Origin: Monarcha castaneiventris obscurior
Lineage: Eukaryota > Chordata > Aves > Passeriformes > Monarchidae
Direction: 5' to 3'
Assembly: GCA_026261815.1 (NCBI GenBank)
Contig: JAMPIT010000510.1
Coordinates: 21,219,882-21,283,881, forward strand
DNA length: 64,000 nucleotides
The stretch's first letter is position 1; each line of letters begins with the position of its first letter. Both the position numbers and the translations under genes were made by a program. This document shows, piece after piece, positions 60,401 to 64,000 of the stretch. A model generated the notes under the pieces. It searched no databases. It saw only the letters and a list, made by a program, of their open reading frames with translations, and was not told the origin of the DNA.

Positions 60401-63400
60401 CAGGGACACTAAAAATGCGAAAGGCATGCCAAGAGAAATGCAAAACAGCCCCAAACAGGCGGCATCCTTATCTCCCTGAGTGGACCGCATTTCTGCCCAA
60501 TGCTATTTCTAAGGCTCCGCATAGTGCGAGCTCTAGGGTTACACCGACTGTTAGGGTTCAGAAAACCAAAAAACCCAGAGGTCCAGGGACACTAAAAATG
60601 CGAAAGGCATGCCAAGGGAAATGCAAAACAGCCCCAAACATGCGCAATTCTTATCTTCCTGATTGGACCTCATATCTACCCAGCGCTCTTGATAAGGCTC
60701 CGCATAGTGCGAAGTCTAGGGTTACGGATAGGGTAAGGGTTCAGAAAACCAAAAAGCCCAGAGGTCCAGGGACACCTAAAATGCGAAAGGCATGCCAAGA
60801 GAAATGCAAAACAGCCCCAAACAGGCGGCATCCTTATCTTCCTGAGTGCACCGCATTTCCGCCCAATGCTATTTCAAAGGCACCGCATAGTGCGAGGTCT
60901 AGGGTTACGGCTCAAGTTAGGGTTCAGAAAAACAAAAAGCCCAGTGCTCCAGGGACACTAAAAGTACAAAAGGCATGCCAAGAGGAATTCAAAACAGCCC
61001 CAAACAGGCACAATTCTTATCTTCCTGATTGGACCTCATATCTACCCAGCGCTCTTGATAAGGCTCCGCATAGTGCAAAGGCTATGGTTACGGCTCTAGT
61101 TAGGGTTCAGAAAACCAAAAAGCCCAGAGCTCCAGGGACACTAAAAGTGCGAAAGGCATGCCAAGAGAAATGCAAAACAGCCCTAAAAATGCACAATTCT
61201 TATCTTCCTGATTGGACCTCATATCTACCAAGCGCTCTTTCTAAGGCTCCGCATAGTGCAAACTCTAGGGTTACGGCTAGGGTAAGGGTTCAGCAAACCA
61301 AATCGCCCAGAGGTCCAGGGACAGTAAAAATGCAAAAAGCCTTGCAAGAGGAAAGCATAACAGCCCCAAACAGGCGGCATCCTTATCTTCCTGAGTGCAC
61401 CGCACTTCTGCCTAATGGTATTTCTAAGGCTACGCATAGTGCGAGGTCAAGGGTTAGCATGAGGGTTAGGGTTCAGAAAACCAAAAAGCCCAGAGCTCTA
61501 GGGACACTGAAAATGCGAATGGCATGCCAAGAGAAATGCAAAACAGCCCCCGTCATCTACCATCATCATCTTCCTGATAAGACCTCATTTCTACCCAGCG
61601 CTCTTGATAAGGCTCCGCATAGTGCGAAGTCTAGGGTTACAGCTCCAGTTAGGGGTCAGAAAACCAAAAAGCCCAGAGCTCCAGGGACACTAAAAATGCA
61701 AAAGGCATGCCAAGAGAAATGCAAAACAACCCCAAAGAGGCGGCACCCTTATCTTCCTTAGTGGACCGCATTTCTGCCCAATGCTATTTCTAAGGCTCCG
61801 CATAGTGCGAGGTCTAGGGTTACAGCTAGGGTTAGGGTTCAGAAAACCAAAAAGCCCAGAGCTCCAGGGACACTAAAAATGCGAAAGGCATGCCAAGAGA
61901 AATGCAAAACAGCCCCCGTCATCTACCACCATCAACTTCCTGATTGGACCTCATTTCTACCCATCGCTTTTGATAAAGCTCCGCATAGTGCGAGGTCTAG
62001 GGTTACGGCTCAATTTAGGGGTCAGAAAACCAAAAAGCCCAGAGCTCCAGGGACACTAAAAGTGCGAAAGGCATTCCAAGAGAAATGCAAAACAGCCCCA
62101 AAAATGCACAATTCTTATCTTCCTGATTGGACCTCATATCCACCAAGCACTCTTTCTAAGGCTCCGCATACTGCGAAGTTTAGGGTTACAGCTAGGGTAA
62201 GGGTTCAGCAAACCAAAACGCCCGGAGGCCCAGAGACACTAAAAATGCAAAAGGCATGCAAGAGGAAAGCAAAACAGCCCCAAACAGGCGGCATCCTTAT
62301 CTTCGTGAGTGCACCGCATTCCTGCCCAGTGCTATTTCAAACGCACCGTATAGTGCGAGGTCTAGGGTTACAGCGAGGGTTAGGGTTCAGAAAACCAAAA
62401 AGCCCAGAGTTCCAGGGACACTAAAAGTGCGAAAGGCATGCCAAGAGAAATGCAAAACAGCCCCCGTCATCTACCATCCTCATCTTCCTGATTGGACCTC
62501 ATTTCTACCCAGCGCTCTTGATAAGGCGCCGCATAGTGCCAAGTCTAGGGTTACGGCTCTAGCTAGGGTTCAGAAAACCATAAAGCCCAGAGCTCCAGGG
62601 ACACTAAAAATGCGAAAGGCATGCCAAGAGAAATGCAAAACAGCCCCAAACAGGCGGCATCCATATCTTCCTGAGTGGACCGCATTTCTGTCCAATGCTA
62701 TTACTAAGGCTCCGCATATTGCGAGGTCTAGAGTTATGACGAGGGTTAGAGTTCAGAAAACCAAAAAGCCCAGAGCTCCAGGGAGACTAAAAACGCGAAA
62801 GGCATGCCAAGAGAAATGCAATACAGCCCCCGTCATCTACCATCATCATCTTCCTGATTGGACCTCATTTCTACCCAGCGCTCTTTATAAGACTCCGCAT
62901 AGTGCGAAGTCTAGGGTTACGGGTCAAGTTGGGATCAGAAATCCAAAAAACCCAGAGCTCCAGGGACACTAAAAGTGCGAAAGGCATGCCAAGAGAAATG
63001 CAAAACAGCCCCAAAAATGCACAATTCTTATCTTCCTGATTGGACCTCATATTTACCAAGCACTATTTCCAAGGCTCCGCAGAGTACGAAGTTTTGGGTT
63101 ACAGCAAGGGTAAGGGTCCAGCAAACCAAAACACCCAGAGGTCCAGGGACACTAAAAATGCAAAAGGTATGCAAGAGGAATGCAAAACAGCCCCAAACAG
63201 GCGGCATCCTTATCTACCTGAGTGCACCGCATTTCCGCCCAATGCTATTTCAATGGCACCGCATAGTGCGAAGTCTAGGGTTACGGCGAGGGTTAGGGTT
63301 CAGAAAACCAAAAAGCCCGGAGCTCCAGAGACACTAAAAATGCGAAAGGCGTGCCAAGAGAAATGCAAAACAGCTCCCGTCATCTACCATCATCATCTTC

Positions 63401-64000
63401 CTGATTAAGCCTCATTTCTACCCAGCGCTCTTGATAAGGCTCCGCATATTTCGAGGTCTAGGGTTACCACTCTAGCTTGGGTTCAGAAAACCAAAAAGCC
63501 CAGAACTCCAGGGACACTAAAAGTACGAAAGGCATGCCAAGAGAAATGCAAAATAGCCCCAAAAATGTGCAATTCTTATCTTCCTGATTGGACCTCATAT
63601 CTACCCTGCGCTCTTTATATGGCTCCGCATAGTGCGAAGTCTTGGGTTAAGGCTCTAGTTAGGGTTCCGAAAACCAAAAAGCCCAGAGCTCCAGAGACAC
63701 CTAAAATGCGAAAGGCATGCCAAGAGAAATGCAAAACAGCCCCAAACAGGCGGCATCCTTATCTCCCTGATAGGACCGCGTTTCTGCCCAATGCTATTTC
63801 TAAGGCTCCACATATTGCGAGGTCTAGGGTTACGGCGAGGGTTAGGGTTCAGAAAACCAAAAAACCCAGAGCTCCAGGGACACTAAAAATGCGAAAGGCA
63901 TGCCAAGAGAATTGCAAAACAGCCCCAAACGTGTGGAATTCTTATCTTCCTGATTGGACCTCATATCAACCCAGCGCTCTTTATAAGGCTCCGCATAGTG
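57421..64000 (+). repeat. 183-bp satellite array, right block (about 36 monomers, continues past window)
   Basis: Same monomer family, period and orientation as the left block. It includes a duplicated multi-monomer segment: about 57797-58235 reappears about 2,012 bp to the right (11 monomers) with shared rare variants such as CTCCAAGGACAC, GATTAAGCCTC and CATAGATCGAAG. Another shared-variant pair (AAGGCGCCGCATAGTGC at about 60328 and 62523) is 12 monomers apart. One plus-strand frame is open over 60091-61761. The array is cut by the window end without any sign of a boundary. Confidence 0.97.

Noticed and set aside
60091..61761. 556-codon open frame as a gene
   Set aside because: Same satellite origin as above.
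42650..64000. CRISPR-like array because of regular repeats with variable segments
   Set aside because: This is vertebrate DNA, the conserved part is far longer than a CRISPR repeat, the variable segments recur as a few types, and there are no cas genes; it is a satellite.

Overview
The window looks like nuclear DNA of a bird, most likely a passerine. It carries vertebrate split genes with GT-AG introns, an avian CR1 LINE 3' end, and a composite SINE (tRNA-Ile head plus CR1-like tail) of the kind known from songbirds. Gene names rest on protein sequences recognised by eye; no database search was possible.

Left part (1 to about 31.8 kb). This holds the 3' end of ATP8A2 on the + strand: an intron running in from outside the window, the penultimate coding exon (11739-11830), a 7.3 kb intron, the last coding exon (19162-19259) and probably a long 3' UTR. 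Intergenic DNA with one CR1 fragment follows.

Middle (about 31.8-37.85 kb). This holds a complete two-exon SHISA2 gene on the - strand, tail-to-tail with ATP8A2. It has a signal peptide, a Cys-rich Shisa domain, one membrane span, a long 3' UTR and a TATA-containing CpG-island promoter. The ATP8A2/SHISA2 order matches the conserved vertebrate order (human 13q12). The two genes act separately: ATP8A2 is a phospholipid flippase, and SHISA2 is an ER-retained modulator of Wnt and FGF receptor maturation.

Right part (about 42.65-64 kb). Here lies a large satellite array with a remarkably constant 183-bp period, about 61 monomers left and about 36 right of an inserted retroelement, running off the window end. 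Each monomer contains degenerate telomeric TTAGGG motifs with the G-rich strand on +, a CENP-B-box-like 17-mer on -, and no stop codon in one frame. Because 183 nt is exactly 61 codons, open frames of up to about 556 codons result. The array is interrupted at 53831-57420 by a young, - strand, non-autonomous endogenous retrovirus. It has near-identical 0.31-kb LTRs, a 5-bp target duplication, a Gag-like first ORF, a second ORF of unknown function, and no pol. The array resembles a subtelomeric or pericentromeric satellite lying only about 5 kb upstream of SHISA2.
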